Notes under the pieces: generated by a model
What the model was told of the DNA's origin: nothing
Seen by the model: the letters and a program-made list of their open reading frames with translations, nothing else
Databases searched by the model: none
Position numbers and translations under genes: made by a program
NCBI GenBank assembly: GCA_041398245.1
Contig: JAWKVC010000002.1
Span: 266,503-330,502 of the forward strand
DNA from: UBA7672 sp041398245
GTDB lineage: Bacteria > Pseudomonadota > Alphaproteobacteria > Caulobacterales > Hyphomonadaceae
Direction of reading: 5' to 3'
DNA: 64,000 nucleotides
In this document: positions 50,504 through 58,844 of the stretch, in pieces
Layout: each line of letters starts with the position of its first letter
Position numbering within the stretch: position 1 is the stretch's first letter

Positions 50504-53500
50504 CTAGCCCGAAATCCCGATCAGGTAGGCCTCGAGCTGCGCATCGTCGAAGCCGGCGACCTGCGCACCCGTGAAGCCTTCCAGCTGTGTCACCGACAGC
50601 GCGGCGATATTGGTCGTCGACAGCTGGTCGATCTGCGTCGTGGTCAGCTGCGCCAGCTGGGTCACGTCGAAGGCCGAGAAGGCAGCCGAGGAGATCGAGC
50701 CGATCACGGTCGTGGTGATGGCGCGGACCTGCGTGGCCGACAGCGCGGCGACCTGGGTGGCCGAGAACTCGTCGAGGTCGGTCTCGTCGAGCGCGCCGAT
50801 CTGGGTCGTCGTGAAGGCGCGGACCTGCGTCTCGGTGAGGCTGCCAAGCTGGGCCGATTCCAGCGCATGCAGGACTGTGCCGCTCAAACGGCCCAGCTGG
50901 GTCGTCGAGAAGGCAGCGATCTGCGCATCCGACAGCGAGGCGATGTTCGTCTCGGTGAAGGCGGCGACCTGCGTCGTCGTCAGGGCCTCGAGCTGGGTGT
51001 TGGCGAATTCGGCGATGTCGGTCGCGTCGAGGCCCGCAATCTGCGTCGCGGTAAACGAGCGGACCTGCGTGGTCGACAGGGATTCGACCTGCGCCGGTTC
51101 GAGCGCGGCAAGGTTGGTGACCGAGAGGCCGGCCAGCTGCGTCGTGGTCAGCGCGCCGATCTGGTCCGTCGTGAGCGCGACGATCTGGGTGATCGACAGC
51201 GCCGACAGGTTGGAGGCCGAGATCGACTGGACCTGCTGTAGCGTCAGGGCGGCGATCTGCGCATCCGACATGGCCGCGAACTTGGTCGACGAGAAGGCGT
51301 TGAGCTGTGTCGTCGTGAAGGCCGCGATCTGGTCGGTCGTGAACTCCTGCACATCGTCGCTGTCGAGCGCCTGGATCTGCGCCGTCGTGATGGCGCGGAC
51401 CTGCGTCGTCGACATTGCGCCGACCTGCGTGGCGTCGAGATCATGCAGCGAAGTGGACGACAGCGACTGGATCTGGGCGTTGGTGAGCGCCGCGATCTGC
51501 GTGTCGGCGAGCGCCGCGACCGCAGTGGTCGACAGGGCGCGCACTTGCGTTGCAGTGAGCGAGGCGATCTGGGTCTCGCTGAATTCGCCCACATCGGCGG
51601 CCTCGAGCGCGGCCAGCTGGGTGGTGGTGAGCGACTGGACCTGTGTCGTCGTCAGCTCGGCGACCTGCGCCGAGTCGAGCGCAACGGCCGCTTCCGTGCT
51701 GAGGCGCGAGAGGACCGTCGTGGTGAAGGCGCCGACCTGCTCAGCCGAGAATTCGCCGATGTCGGTCTCCGTGAGCGCCGCGGCCTGTGTCGACGTCAGC
51801 ACGGCAAGCTGCGTTGTCGTCAACGCGGCGATCTGGCTGGCTTCCAGGGCCGAGAAGTTCGTGGTCGACAGCGACTTGATCTGGGTCGTGGTCAGGGCCG
51901 CGACCTGGTTCTCGGTCAGCGCTGCGACATTATCCGTGCTGAAGGCCGCGATCTGCGTCGACGCAAGCGAGGCGATCTGCGTCTCGTTGAGGGCGCCGAG
52001 CTGGGTTGCGCCCAGCGAGGTCAGCGTCGTCGTCGAAAGGCGCGTCAGCTGGGTCGTGGTGAGCGCTTCCATCTGCTGTTCGGAGAAGGCGCCGAACTGC
52101 GTCGACGACAGCGCGCCGAGATGATTGGTGCTGAGCTGCGCGATCTGATCTGTCGTCAGCGCGCCGATCTGCGTTTCGTTGAGCGAGCCGAAGGCGGTGG
52201 TCGACAGCGAGCGGATGGCGGTGGTCGACAGCGCCTGGATCTGCGTGTCGGCGAGGTCCGCAAGGCTGGTTGAGGTGAGCGCGCGGGCCTGCGTCTGCGA
52301 CAGAGCTTCGAGCTGTTCAGCCGAGAACTCCGCCATGTACACCGAGCTGAGGCCAGCAAGCTGCGTGCCTGACAGGGCCGCAAGTTGCGTTGTCGAAAGC
52401 GTCGCGATCTGCGTGTCCACCAGGGCCGAGAGGTTGGTCGTCGAAATGGCGGCCAGCTGGGTGGTCGTCAGCGCGGCAACCTGCGTATCGACGAAGGCGC
52501 TGACATTGGTTTCCGACAGGCTGCGGATCTGCGTGGTCGAGAAGCCGGCGACCTGCGTTGCGTCGAACTCGGCCATGTCCGAGGTCGAGAGGCCGTTGAG
52601 CTGCGTCGTGGTGAGACGCTGCAGCTGCGCGGTCGACAGCGCGTTGATCTGCGAGGCTTCCAGCGCCGAAAGGTTGGTCTCGGAGATCGACGACACCTGG
52701 CTGGTGGTCAGCGCCGAGATCTGCGTTTCGGTAAAGGCCACGAACTTGGTCGCGTCCAGCGCCTGCAGTTGTGACGTCGTCAGCGAGGCGATGTGCGTCG
52801 TCGTCAGCGCAGCCAGCTGCGATTCGGCCAGCGAGGCGAAGTTGGTCGCCGACAGCACCTTGACGCCGATCGAGGAGATCGCGGCGATCTGGGTTTCGGC
52901 AAGGCCGCTCAGCGCCGTGCTGGTCAGGCTGACCAGCTGCGTGTTCTGTAGCGCGCCGATCTGAGTGGTGGTGAATTCGCCGAGGTCGGCGGCTTCCAGC
53001 TGGCTCAGTTGGGTCGTCGTCAGACCCTTGATCTGCGTGGTCGTCAGGGCCTCGATCTGGGTCGCTTCGAAGGCGGCGACATTCTCGGCGGACAGCGAGC
53101 GGAGCTGGGTCGAGGTCAGCGCGGCGGCCTGGGTCGAGGTGAAGGAGGTGATGTTGGTCGTCGAGAGGCCAGCGACCTGCGTCGAGTTCAGCGCGACGAC
53201 CTGCGTGGTCGTGAATTCGGCGAAGTCAGCCGCGTCCAGCGCGTTGAGCTGCGTCGTGGTGAGGCCGATGATCTGCGAGGTGCGCATCGCCGCAACCTGC
53301 GTCGCGCTCAGCGCAGCGACGGCTTCCGTTGCGAGACTGCCGACCTGCGATGTCGTGAGGCCCTGCACCTGCGTCGTGGTCAGTTCTTCGATATCGCCAG
53401 ACACGAGGCCCGAAATCTGGGTCGTGGTCAGCGAGGCGATCTGCGAAGCCGAGAAGGCGCTCATCTGCGTCGTATCGAGCGCGGAGAGGTTCTCGGTCGT

Positions 53501-55672
53501 CAGCGAGCGCAGCTGGGTCGAGGTCAGCGATGAGAGCTGGGTCGAGGTGAAGGCCGCGATGCGGTCGGATTCGATGTTGGCGATCTGGGATGTCGACAGC
53601 GACCGGATCTGCGTGGTCGTCAGGGCGCCGATCTGGGTTTCGTCCAGCTGGGCGAAGTTGGTCGAGCCGAGTGCGAGAATCTGCGTCTTGGTCAACGCGC
53701 TGACCTGCGTCGCCGTCAGCGCAGCGACATTGGTCGTATCAAGTGCAGAAATCTGCGAGGAAGCGAACGCGGCAATCTGCGTCGTGGTGAAGGCGGCGAT
53801 CTGCGTATCGGCCAGCGCAACCAGGCTGGTTGTCGTGAGACCCTTGATCTGGGTCGTCGTCAGGGCCGCAAGCTGGGTCGTGTCGAGCGCCGCGATCGCG
53901 GTTTCGCCAAGGTCCCTCACCTGCGAGGTGCTGAGGCCGGCGATCTGCGTGGTGGTGAACTCGGCGAAGTCGCCCGAGTCGAGGTCGTTGAGCTGCGTCG
54001 TGGTCAGGGCCGCGACCTGAGTCGCCGCCAGCGCTGCGAACTGGGTCGCATCGAAGGCGCGCAGCGCTTCGCTGGAGAGGCGCGACAGCTGCGACGTGCC
54101 GAAGGCGCGGGCCTGCGTCGTGGTGAGGCCAGCAACGTTGGTTTCGGTGAAGGCGCCGACCTGCGTGGTCGAGAGACGCGCGATCTGCGAGGTCGTCAGC
54201 GCGGCGATCTGCGTTTCGTTGAAGGCGTTGAGGTTGGTGGTCGAGATCGACTGCACCTGAGCGGTCGTGAAGGCCGCGATCTGCGTCGCGGCGAGCTCGC
54301 TGATGCCGGCGGAGGTCAGCGCGCCGATCTGGGCGGACGTCAGCGCCGCAATCTGCGATGTGCCGAATTTGGCGATATCGACGCCTTCGAGGTCGCCGAT
54401 CTGCGTTGTCGTGAGGGCGCGGACCTGCGTGGAGGTCAGCGAGGCGACGCGCGTCGCATCAAGATTGGCGATTGCCGTGGTCTCGAGGCCGGCGATCTGC
54501 GAGCTGGTGAGACCGCGGACCTGCGTGGTGCTGAGCGTGTTCAGCTTCACCGGGTCGATGTTGTTGAGATTGGTCGTCGAGATCGCGGCGATCTGCGTCG
54601 CGGTCAGCGCGGCGACCTGCGTCGTATCGAGCGCGCCGAAGATTTCCGACGTGAAATTGCGGATCTGCGTCGTCGTCAGGGCGGCGATCTGGGTCGTCGT
54701 GAACGCCTGGATCTGGGTGTCGGCCAGGCCGCCCAGTTGCGTCGAGGAGAGGGACTGCGCCTGCGTGTTGGTGAAGGCGGCGATCTGGGTCGCCGTGAAC
54801 TCGCCAATGTCGGTCTCATCCAGCGCGGCCAGCTGCGAGGTCGACAGCGCGCGGACCTGGGTAGTCGTCAGGGCGGCGGCCTGGTTGGCGTCGAACGCCG
54901 ACAGGTTTGTCGAGCTGAGCGCGCCAAGCTGGGTGTTGGTGAGCGAGGCGACCTGCGTCTCGTTGAGGCCGGAGATGAAGGTGGTGGTGAAGCGACGCAC
55001 CTGCGTGGAGGTCAGCGAGGCGATCTGCGTTTCGGTGAATTCGGCGACGTCGCCGGCTTCCAGCGCTTCGAGTTGCGTGGTGTTGAGGACCTGCAGAACC
55101 GTTGTGCTGATGGCGCCGATCTGCGTTGCGTCGAACGCCTGTACGGCTTCGGCCCCGAGGCGAACCATCTGCGTGCGCGTGAAGGCGGCAGCCTGCGTTG
55201 ACGACAATTCCTGGATGTCGGTCGCGGTGAGGCCCTGCACCTGGGAGGTGGAGAAAGCGGAGATCTGCGTTGTGGTCAGCGCGGCGGCCTGCGTGCCGTC
55301 CAGCAGCGAAATATTGGTCGAAGAGAAGCCAGCGATCTGCGAGGTCGAGAAACCGCCCACGGCGGTCGCGTCCATCGACGTGACCTGCGCTTCGGCCAGC
55401 GTGCCAAGCTGCTGGCCAGTCAGGGCGAGAAGCTGGGCAGAGGACAGGACAACGCTGGAATTGATCGAGGGGATCTGCGTGGTCTGCAGCGCCCTCACCT
55501 GCGTGGTGGAGAATTCCGCGAACTGAGCTGAGGAGAAGGCGTCGATGCCGGTTGTCGTGAAGGCCGCGACCTGCGTGGTCGTCAGCGACTGGATCGACGT
55601 GGTGGAGAGGCTCTGGATGGCCGTGACGGACAGTGCGCGAATCTGCGCAACCGAGAGCGAGGAAATCGACAT
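50504..55672 (-). CDS. Giant Ser/Thr/Gln-rich octapeptide-repeat protein
   Basis: A 1722-residue protein, nearly all an eight-residue repeat of the form A-[LF]-[TS]-x-T-Q-[IVL]-x. Examples are ALTTTQIA, SLTSTQLR and AFSASQIA; about 215 copies fit by length. Repeats begin within ten residues of the ATG and stop before a short C-terminal end, AYLIGISG. A recurring variant, x-D-[IVFL]-x-E-[FL], appears at irregular spacing (7 and 10 repeats in one measured stretch). There is no signal peptide, membrane segment or cysteine in the repeat body. The rigid hydrophobic spacing (5 then 3) argues for a regular solenoid. No family was recognised. A GT41 enzyme gene follows. Confidence 0.88.
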   Translation of the reverse strand: MSISSLSVAQIRALSVTAIQSLSTTSIQSLTTTQVAAFTTTGIDAFSSAQFAEFSTTQVRALQTTQIPSINSSVVLSSAQLLALTGQQLGTLAEAQVTSMDATAVGGFSTSQIAGFSSTNISLLDGTQAAALTTTQISAFSTSQVQGLTATDIQELSSTQAAAFTRTQMVRLGAEAVQAFDATQIGAISTTVLQVLNTTQLEALEAGDVAEFTETQIASLTSTQVRRFTTTFISGLNETQVASLTNTQLGALSSTNLSAFDANQAAALTTTQVRALSTSQLAALDETDIGEFTATQIAAFTNTQAQSLSSTQLGGLADTQIQAFTTTQIAALTTTQIRNFTSEIFGALDTTQVAALTATQIAAISTTNLNNIDPVKLNTLSTTQVRGLTSSQIAGLETTAIANLDATRVASLTSTQVRALTTTQIGDLEGVDIAKFGTSQIAALTSAQIGALTSAGISELAATQIAAFTTAQVQSISTTNLNAFNETQIAALTTSQIARLSTTQVGAFTETNVAGLTTTQARAFGTSQLSRLSSEALRAFDATQFAALAATQVAALTTTQLNDLDSGDFAEFTTTQIAGLSTSQVRDLGETAIAALDTTQLAALTTTQIKGLTTTSLVALADTQIAAFTTTQIAAFASSQISALDTTNVAALTATQVSALTKTQILALGSTNFAQLDETQIGALTTTQIRSLSTSQIANIESDRIAAFTSTQLSSLTSTQLRSLTTENLSALDTTQMSAFSASQIASLTTTQISGLVSGDIEELTTTQVQGLTTSQVGSLATEAVAALSATQVAAMRTSQIIGLTTTQLNALDAADFAEFTTTQVVALNSTQVAGLSTTNITSFTSTQAAALTSTQLRSLSAENVAAFEATQIEALTTTQIKGLTTTQLSQLEAADLGEFTTTQIGALQNTQLVSLTSTALSGLAETQIAAISSIGVKVLSATNFASLAESQLAALTTTHIASLTTSQLQALDATKFVAFTETQISALTTSQVSSISETNLSALEASQINALSTAQLQRLTTTQLNGLSTSDMAEFDATQVAGFSTTQIRSLSETNVSAFVDTQVAALTTTQLAAISTTNLSALVDTQIATLSTTQLAALSGTQLAGLSSVYMAEFSAEQLEALSQTQARALTSTSLADLADTQIQALSTTAIRSLSTTAFGSLNETQIGALTTDQIAQLSTNHLGALSSTQFGAFSEQQMEALTTTQLTRLSTTTLTSLGATQLGALNETQIASLASTQIAAFSTDNVAALTENQVAALTTTQIKSLSTTNFSALEASQIAALTTTQLAVLTSTQAAALTETDIGEFSAEQVGAFTTTVLSRLSTEAAVALDSAQVAELTTTQVQSLTTTQLAALEAADVGEFSETQIASLTATQVRALSTTAVAALADTQIAALTNAQIQSLSSTSLHDLDATQVGAMSTTQVRAITTAQIQALDSDDVQEFTTDQIAAFTTTQLNAFSSTKFAAMSDAQIAALTLQQVQSISASNLSALSITQIVALTTDQIGALTTTQLAGLSVTNLAALEPAQVESLSTTQVRSFTATQIAGLDATDIAEFANTQLEALTTTQVAAFTETNIASLSDAQIAAFSTTQLGRLSGTVLHALESAQLGSLTETQVRAFTTTQIGALDETDLDEFSATQVAALSATQVRAITTTVIGSISSAAFSAFDVTQLAQLTTTQIDQLSTTNIAALSVTQLEGFTGAQVAGFDDAQLEAYLIGISG
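50530..55660. repeat. 24-bp-period coding repeat array
   Basis: The array repeats every 24 bases, matching one octapeptide. Copies differ widely in synonymous bases and at the variable positions, so this is an old, diverged array, not a fresh DNA duplication. Boundaries are approximate. It also creates long open frames on the opposite strand that have no independent support. Confidence 0.85.
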
Positions 55673-56079
55673 GGCCGGACCATCCTGGTCATTCGAGAGC
55701 CGACATTCGGTCGACGCGCAAACACACACATGGAGACCTGATACGGGCCTCCACCGGCGGACTTTTTGCGCTAAATGGTTTCCATCTAATTTCCGGCAAT
55801 ATTTGCCTATCCTACTGAGTTTGTAGGACTTTTTCGGGTTAATGCCGGCCTGTTTTTGACCCCGAATTTTCGTTCGTCGAAGGAATCAACGAGCGCCTCA
55901 AATGCGATCGGCCGGAGTCGTTTTTTGAAGAAATCCGAATCGCGAATCTTTCGATGAGCGATGGATCGATCCAAGATCGTCCCGCCGCATTCGTTACTTC
56001 CTGAACGATTGCGAAGGCGTCTTGCGGCGCCAAACCGGGTGGGATGACATCGTAGTGATCGAACGGGCGGAGGGGTTTC
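55673..56079. other. AT-richer non-coding gap between divergent genes
   Basis: About 407 bases, visibly richer in A and T than the surroundings, hold the leader and presumably the promoters of the repeat gene (leftward) and the amidase gene (rightward). A short hairpin TCCTAC / GTAGGA (55810-55828) is followed by CTTTTT on the + strand, though no + gene ends there. A 64-residue frame at 55839-56033 on the minus strand has no support. I found no convincing promoter by eye. Confidence 0.6.
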
Positions 56080-57672
56080 TTGAAGAAAATTTCGGCGATC
56101 GCATTTTCGGCGGCGCTGCTGGCGGCGTGTCAGCCGGCGCCGGCAAGTCCATCTGTCGTGGCTGATTCCTTCGCGTCGCTTGTGAAGGAGCCGTCGAGCC
56201 TGCAGCAGCTTGCAGCTGATCTTCGTTCGGGATCAGTCAGCGCGGAGACGCTGACGCAGGCCTTCCTTGATCGCATCGCTGCGGTGGACGACGCCGGACC
56301 GGCGCTCAACGCTGTGCTGGCGATCAACCCCAACGCGCTGGCGGAGGCAAAGGCGCTTGATGCCTTGCTCGCCGAGGGCGTGGTGAAGGGTCCTCTCCAT
56401 GGCGTGCCCATCCTTGTGAAGGACAATATCGACACGGCCGATCCCGTGCCGACGACGGCGGGATCCTTGGCGCTTCAGCTCAATGTGACGGGCCGCGACG
56501 CGCCGCTGGTCGCACGGCTGCGGGCGGCCGGCGCCATCATTCTCGGCAAGACCAATCTCAGCGAGTGGGCCAATTTCCGCTCGGACGCATCGACATCCGG
56601 CTGGAGCGGCGCCGGCGGGCAGACCCGCAACCCGCACGTGCTCGATCGCAACCCATGCGGCTCGTCCTCGGGTTCGGGCGCGGCCGTTGCGGCGGGTCTT
56701 GCCGCCGGCGCGATCGGCACGGAGACCGACGGCTCGATCGTCTGCCCCTCCTCCGTCAACGGCATTGTCGGTCTGAAACCGACCGTGGGCCTTGTTCCGC
56801 GCACGCATATCGTGCCGATCAGCGCCACGCAGGACACGGCCGGCCCGATGACGCTGACGGTGTCGGACGCCGCCCTGTTGCTGACGGTGATGGCGGGGAC
56901 AGATGCCAGCGATCCAGCCACCGAAGAGGCCGACTCGCACAAGCAGGACTATACGACCGCGCTCAACCCGGACGCGCTGGCCGGCAAGCGTATCGGCGTC
57001 GCGCGCTTCCTCGCGGGCTATCATGCCCCGACCGACGCGGACTTTGAGGAGGCGCTGACAGTATTGAAAGAGGCTGGCGCCGAACTGGTCGAGATCGAGA
57101 CGTTCCCGAGCGACCGGCGCGGCATGAATGAAGCGGAATACACTGTGCTGCTCGCCGAGTTCCGCGCCGGGGTTAATGATTATCTCGCCTCGACGCCTGC
57201 TGCGGTGAAGACGCGGACGCTGGCCGATCTCATCGCGTTCAACAGCGACACGCCGGCCGAGCTGGAATTCTTCGGACAGAATGTGTTCGAGGAAGCCGCC
57301 AAGGCGCCTGCGCTCACCGACAAGGCTTATCTCGATGCGAAGGCGAAGGCGGCGCGCCTCGCCGGCAAAGAAGGCATCGACTTCCTGTTGTCAGAGAACA
57401 ATGTCGTCGCCCTTGTGGCGCCGACCGGCGCGCCGGTCTGGCCGACCGATCCTGTCAACGGCGATCACTTCCTCGGCGCGGCGTCCGGCCTTGCCGCCGT
57501 CGCAGGCTATCCGCACATCACCGTGCCGATGGGCGAGGTGCGCGATCTGCCGGTCGGCCTCTCCTTCTTCGGAGCAAAATGGTCGGAAGCCGAGCTGATT
57601 GGCTTGGCTTTCGCCTACGAGCAGAAGTCGAACGCGCGTACGACGCCGGAATTCTTCCGTACCCTGCCCTGA
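56080..57672 (+). CDS. Lipoprotein amidase (amidase signature family)
   Basis: A 530-residue protein with a TTG start and GGAGGGG about six bases upstream. The signal reads MKKISAIAFSAALLAACQ, with lipobox Cys17. The amidase-signature triad is visible: Lys114 (ILVKDNID), the cis-Ser segment GSSSG at 194-198 and nucleophile Ser219 (GTETDGSI). The family hydrolyses amides, including peptide-like and acyl amides; a periplasmic location is unusual but known. The substrate is unknown. It heads a rightward run of five genes. Confidence 0.88.
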   Translation: MKKISAIAFSAALLAACQPAPASPSVVADSFASLVKEPSSLQQLAADLRSGSVSAETLTQAFLDRIAAVDDAGPALNAVLAINPNALAEAKALDALLAEGVVKGPLHGVPILVKDNIDTADPVPTTAGSLALQLNVTGRDAPLVARLRAAGAIILGKTNLSEWANFRSDASTSGWSGAGGQTRNPHVLDRNPCGSSSGSGAAVAAGLAAGAIGTETDGSIVCPSSVNGIVGLKPTVGLVPRTHIVPISATQDTAGPMTLTVSDAALLLTVMAGTDASDPATEEADSHKQDYTTALNPDALAGKRIGVARFLAGYHAPTDADFEEALTVLKEAGAELVEIETFPSDRRGMNEAEYTVLLAEFRAGVNDYLASTPAAVKTRTLADLIAFNSDTPAELEFFGQNVFEEAAKAPALTDKAYLDAKAKAARLAGKEGIDFLLSENNVVALVAPTGAPVWPTDPVNGDHFLGAASGLAAVAGYPHITVPMGEVRDLPVGLSFFGAKWSEAELIGLAFAYEQKSNARTTPEFFRTLP

Positions 57673-57735
57673 TGGCTGGAACCCGGCGGCACGCCGGGCG
57701 TAGACTTGCGTTGGCGGGCGAAGCGGAGCGGACTG

Positions 57736-58113
57736 ATGAAGAAGCTGATCCTTGTTGCGGCCGTTCTGGCGGCCTCGGCCTGTACGTCCCTGCCCGGCGG
57801 TGGCGGACAGTCATCGCTGGGCGGCTTCACGGAAGAGAAGATGTCGGGCGGCGCCTATCGCATCGCCTATGTCGCGCAGGATGACGCAACAACGAAGGTG
57901 GTCGCAGATCGCGTGCTGGCGCGTGCCGCCCAAGCGACGCTCGACGCTGGCAATGAATGGTTCGAGATCCAGAGCAAGGTGGATGGCAAGCTCGATGGCA
58001 AGACCACGCAAACGCTGGTGATCATGATGGGCAGCGGCGAGACGCTGGCGGGCGGCCCCAAGCAGTATGACGCCAAGCAGACGCTGGCTTCCCTGCGCGG
58101 CAAGATCAGCTGA
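57736..58113 (+). CDS. Small lipoprotein, CC0125/CC1285-like (short form)
   Basis: A 125-residue protein from ATG 57736. The signal ends LAASACTS, a lipobox. The mature part EEKMSGGAYRIAYVAQDD, VLARAAQATLDAGNEWFEI has the same ordering as the larger lipoprotein that follows (RVTYRGD, ALMRAAQVTLEHGGDWFEV). It looks like a shorter paralogue. Function unknown; envelope location is expected. Confidence 0.78.
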   Translation: MKKLILVAAVLAASACTSLPGGGGQSSLGGFTEEKMSGGAYRIAYVAQDDATTKVVADRVLARAAQATLDAGNEWFEIQSKVDGKLDGKTTQTLVIMMGSGETLAGGPKQYDAKQTLASLRGKIS

Positions 58114-58251
58114 CGCGATCCTCGCGTATCCGCACGCGGCATGCGTGTGCCATTAACATCTATACCCAATCCTTCCGGAACCAGAACGTGACCCGCCGCG
58201 TTTGCGAGGGTCGAAGGGCACGTGTTTCATCGTTCCAGGGAGACTGCACAC

Positions 58252-58773
58252 ATGCGGACGCTCGCAATCGCTGCGTACACAGCCATCCTCATGCTTGGCG
58301 CCTGCGCTTCGGCGCCGGCCTATTCGCCCGCGTCCTCGCCGATGGCCATGGGCTATTCCGACCAGCGTATCGAGGATGACCGCTGGCGCGTGACCTATCG
58401 CGGCGACACGACGATGTCGTCGGGCGATGTTCAGGACTACGCCCTCATGCGCGCCGCGCAGGTGACGCTTGAGCACGGCGGCGACTGGTTCGAGGTCGTG
58501 ACCGCCGACACGGATGCGGACGCCAAGCGGCGCTACTCGACGGAAACCGACTATCACACGGACTACGCGGTGCAGCGGTCCTGCGGACTGCTGGGATGCA
58601 CCAACAAGCTTGTGCCGGTGATGACGCGCACGGAGCGCGAGGTGGCCGACACGCGCACCGTGTACGAGCATGCCGTGGAGTTCCGTATCGGCAAGGGCGC
58701 GAAGCTGGACGGCTCGCCGCGCATCTACGACGCACACGATACATTCAGCACGCTGCAGGCGCGCCTGAGCTAG
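58252..58773 (+). CDS. CC0125/CC1285-family lipoprotein
   Basis: A 173-residue protein from ATG 58252, with GGGAGA upstream. The signal ends LMLGACAS. The domain GYSDQRIEDDRWRVTYRGD, YALMRAAQVTLEHGGDWFEV and the closing YDAHDTFSTL matches the family named after Caulobacter CC0125 and CC1285. A middle insert includes two Cys (RSCGLLGCTN), suggestive of a disulphide. Function unknown. It follows the shorter paralogue by 138 bases. Confidence 0.82.
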   Translation: MRTLAIAAYTAILMLGACASAPAYSPASSPMAMGYSDQRIEDDRWRVTYRGDTTMSSGDVQDYALMRAAQVTLEHGGDWFEVVTADTDADAKRRYSTETDYHTDYAVQRSCGLLGCTNKLVPVMTRTEREVADTRTVYEHAVEFRIGKGAKLDGSPRIYDAHDTFSTLQARLS

Positions 58774-58816
58774 GCCGGCGCAGCCGGGTTTGACACGCCT
58801 GCCGATCAGGCTCAGC

Positions 58817-58839
58817 CTCCCCGGATCGTCCCCGGGGAG
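58817..58839 (+). promoter_or_regulatory. Hairpin sequestering the ribosome site of the reductase gene
   Basis: CTCCCCGG (58817-58824) pairs with CCGGGGAG (58832-58839) across a seven-base loop. The right arm contains the ribosome site GGGGAG, five bases from the ATG at 58845, so folding would block translation. Confidence 0.5.
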
Positions 58840-58844
58840 CCTTC

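Noticed and set aside
50571..55526. Long rightward open frames (up to 517 residues) opposite the repeat gene
   Set aside because: They are created by the 24-base periodicity, show a shadow repeat rich in Val/Cys/Ser and lack a ribosome site or any family resemblance.
55839..56033. 64-residue leftward frame in the gap before the amidase
   Set aside because: No ribosome site, motif or neighbour support; sits in an AT-richer stretch where stops are more frequent.
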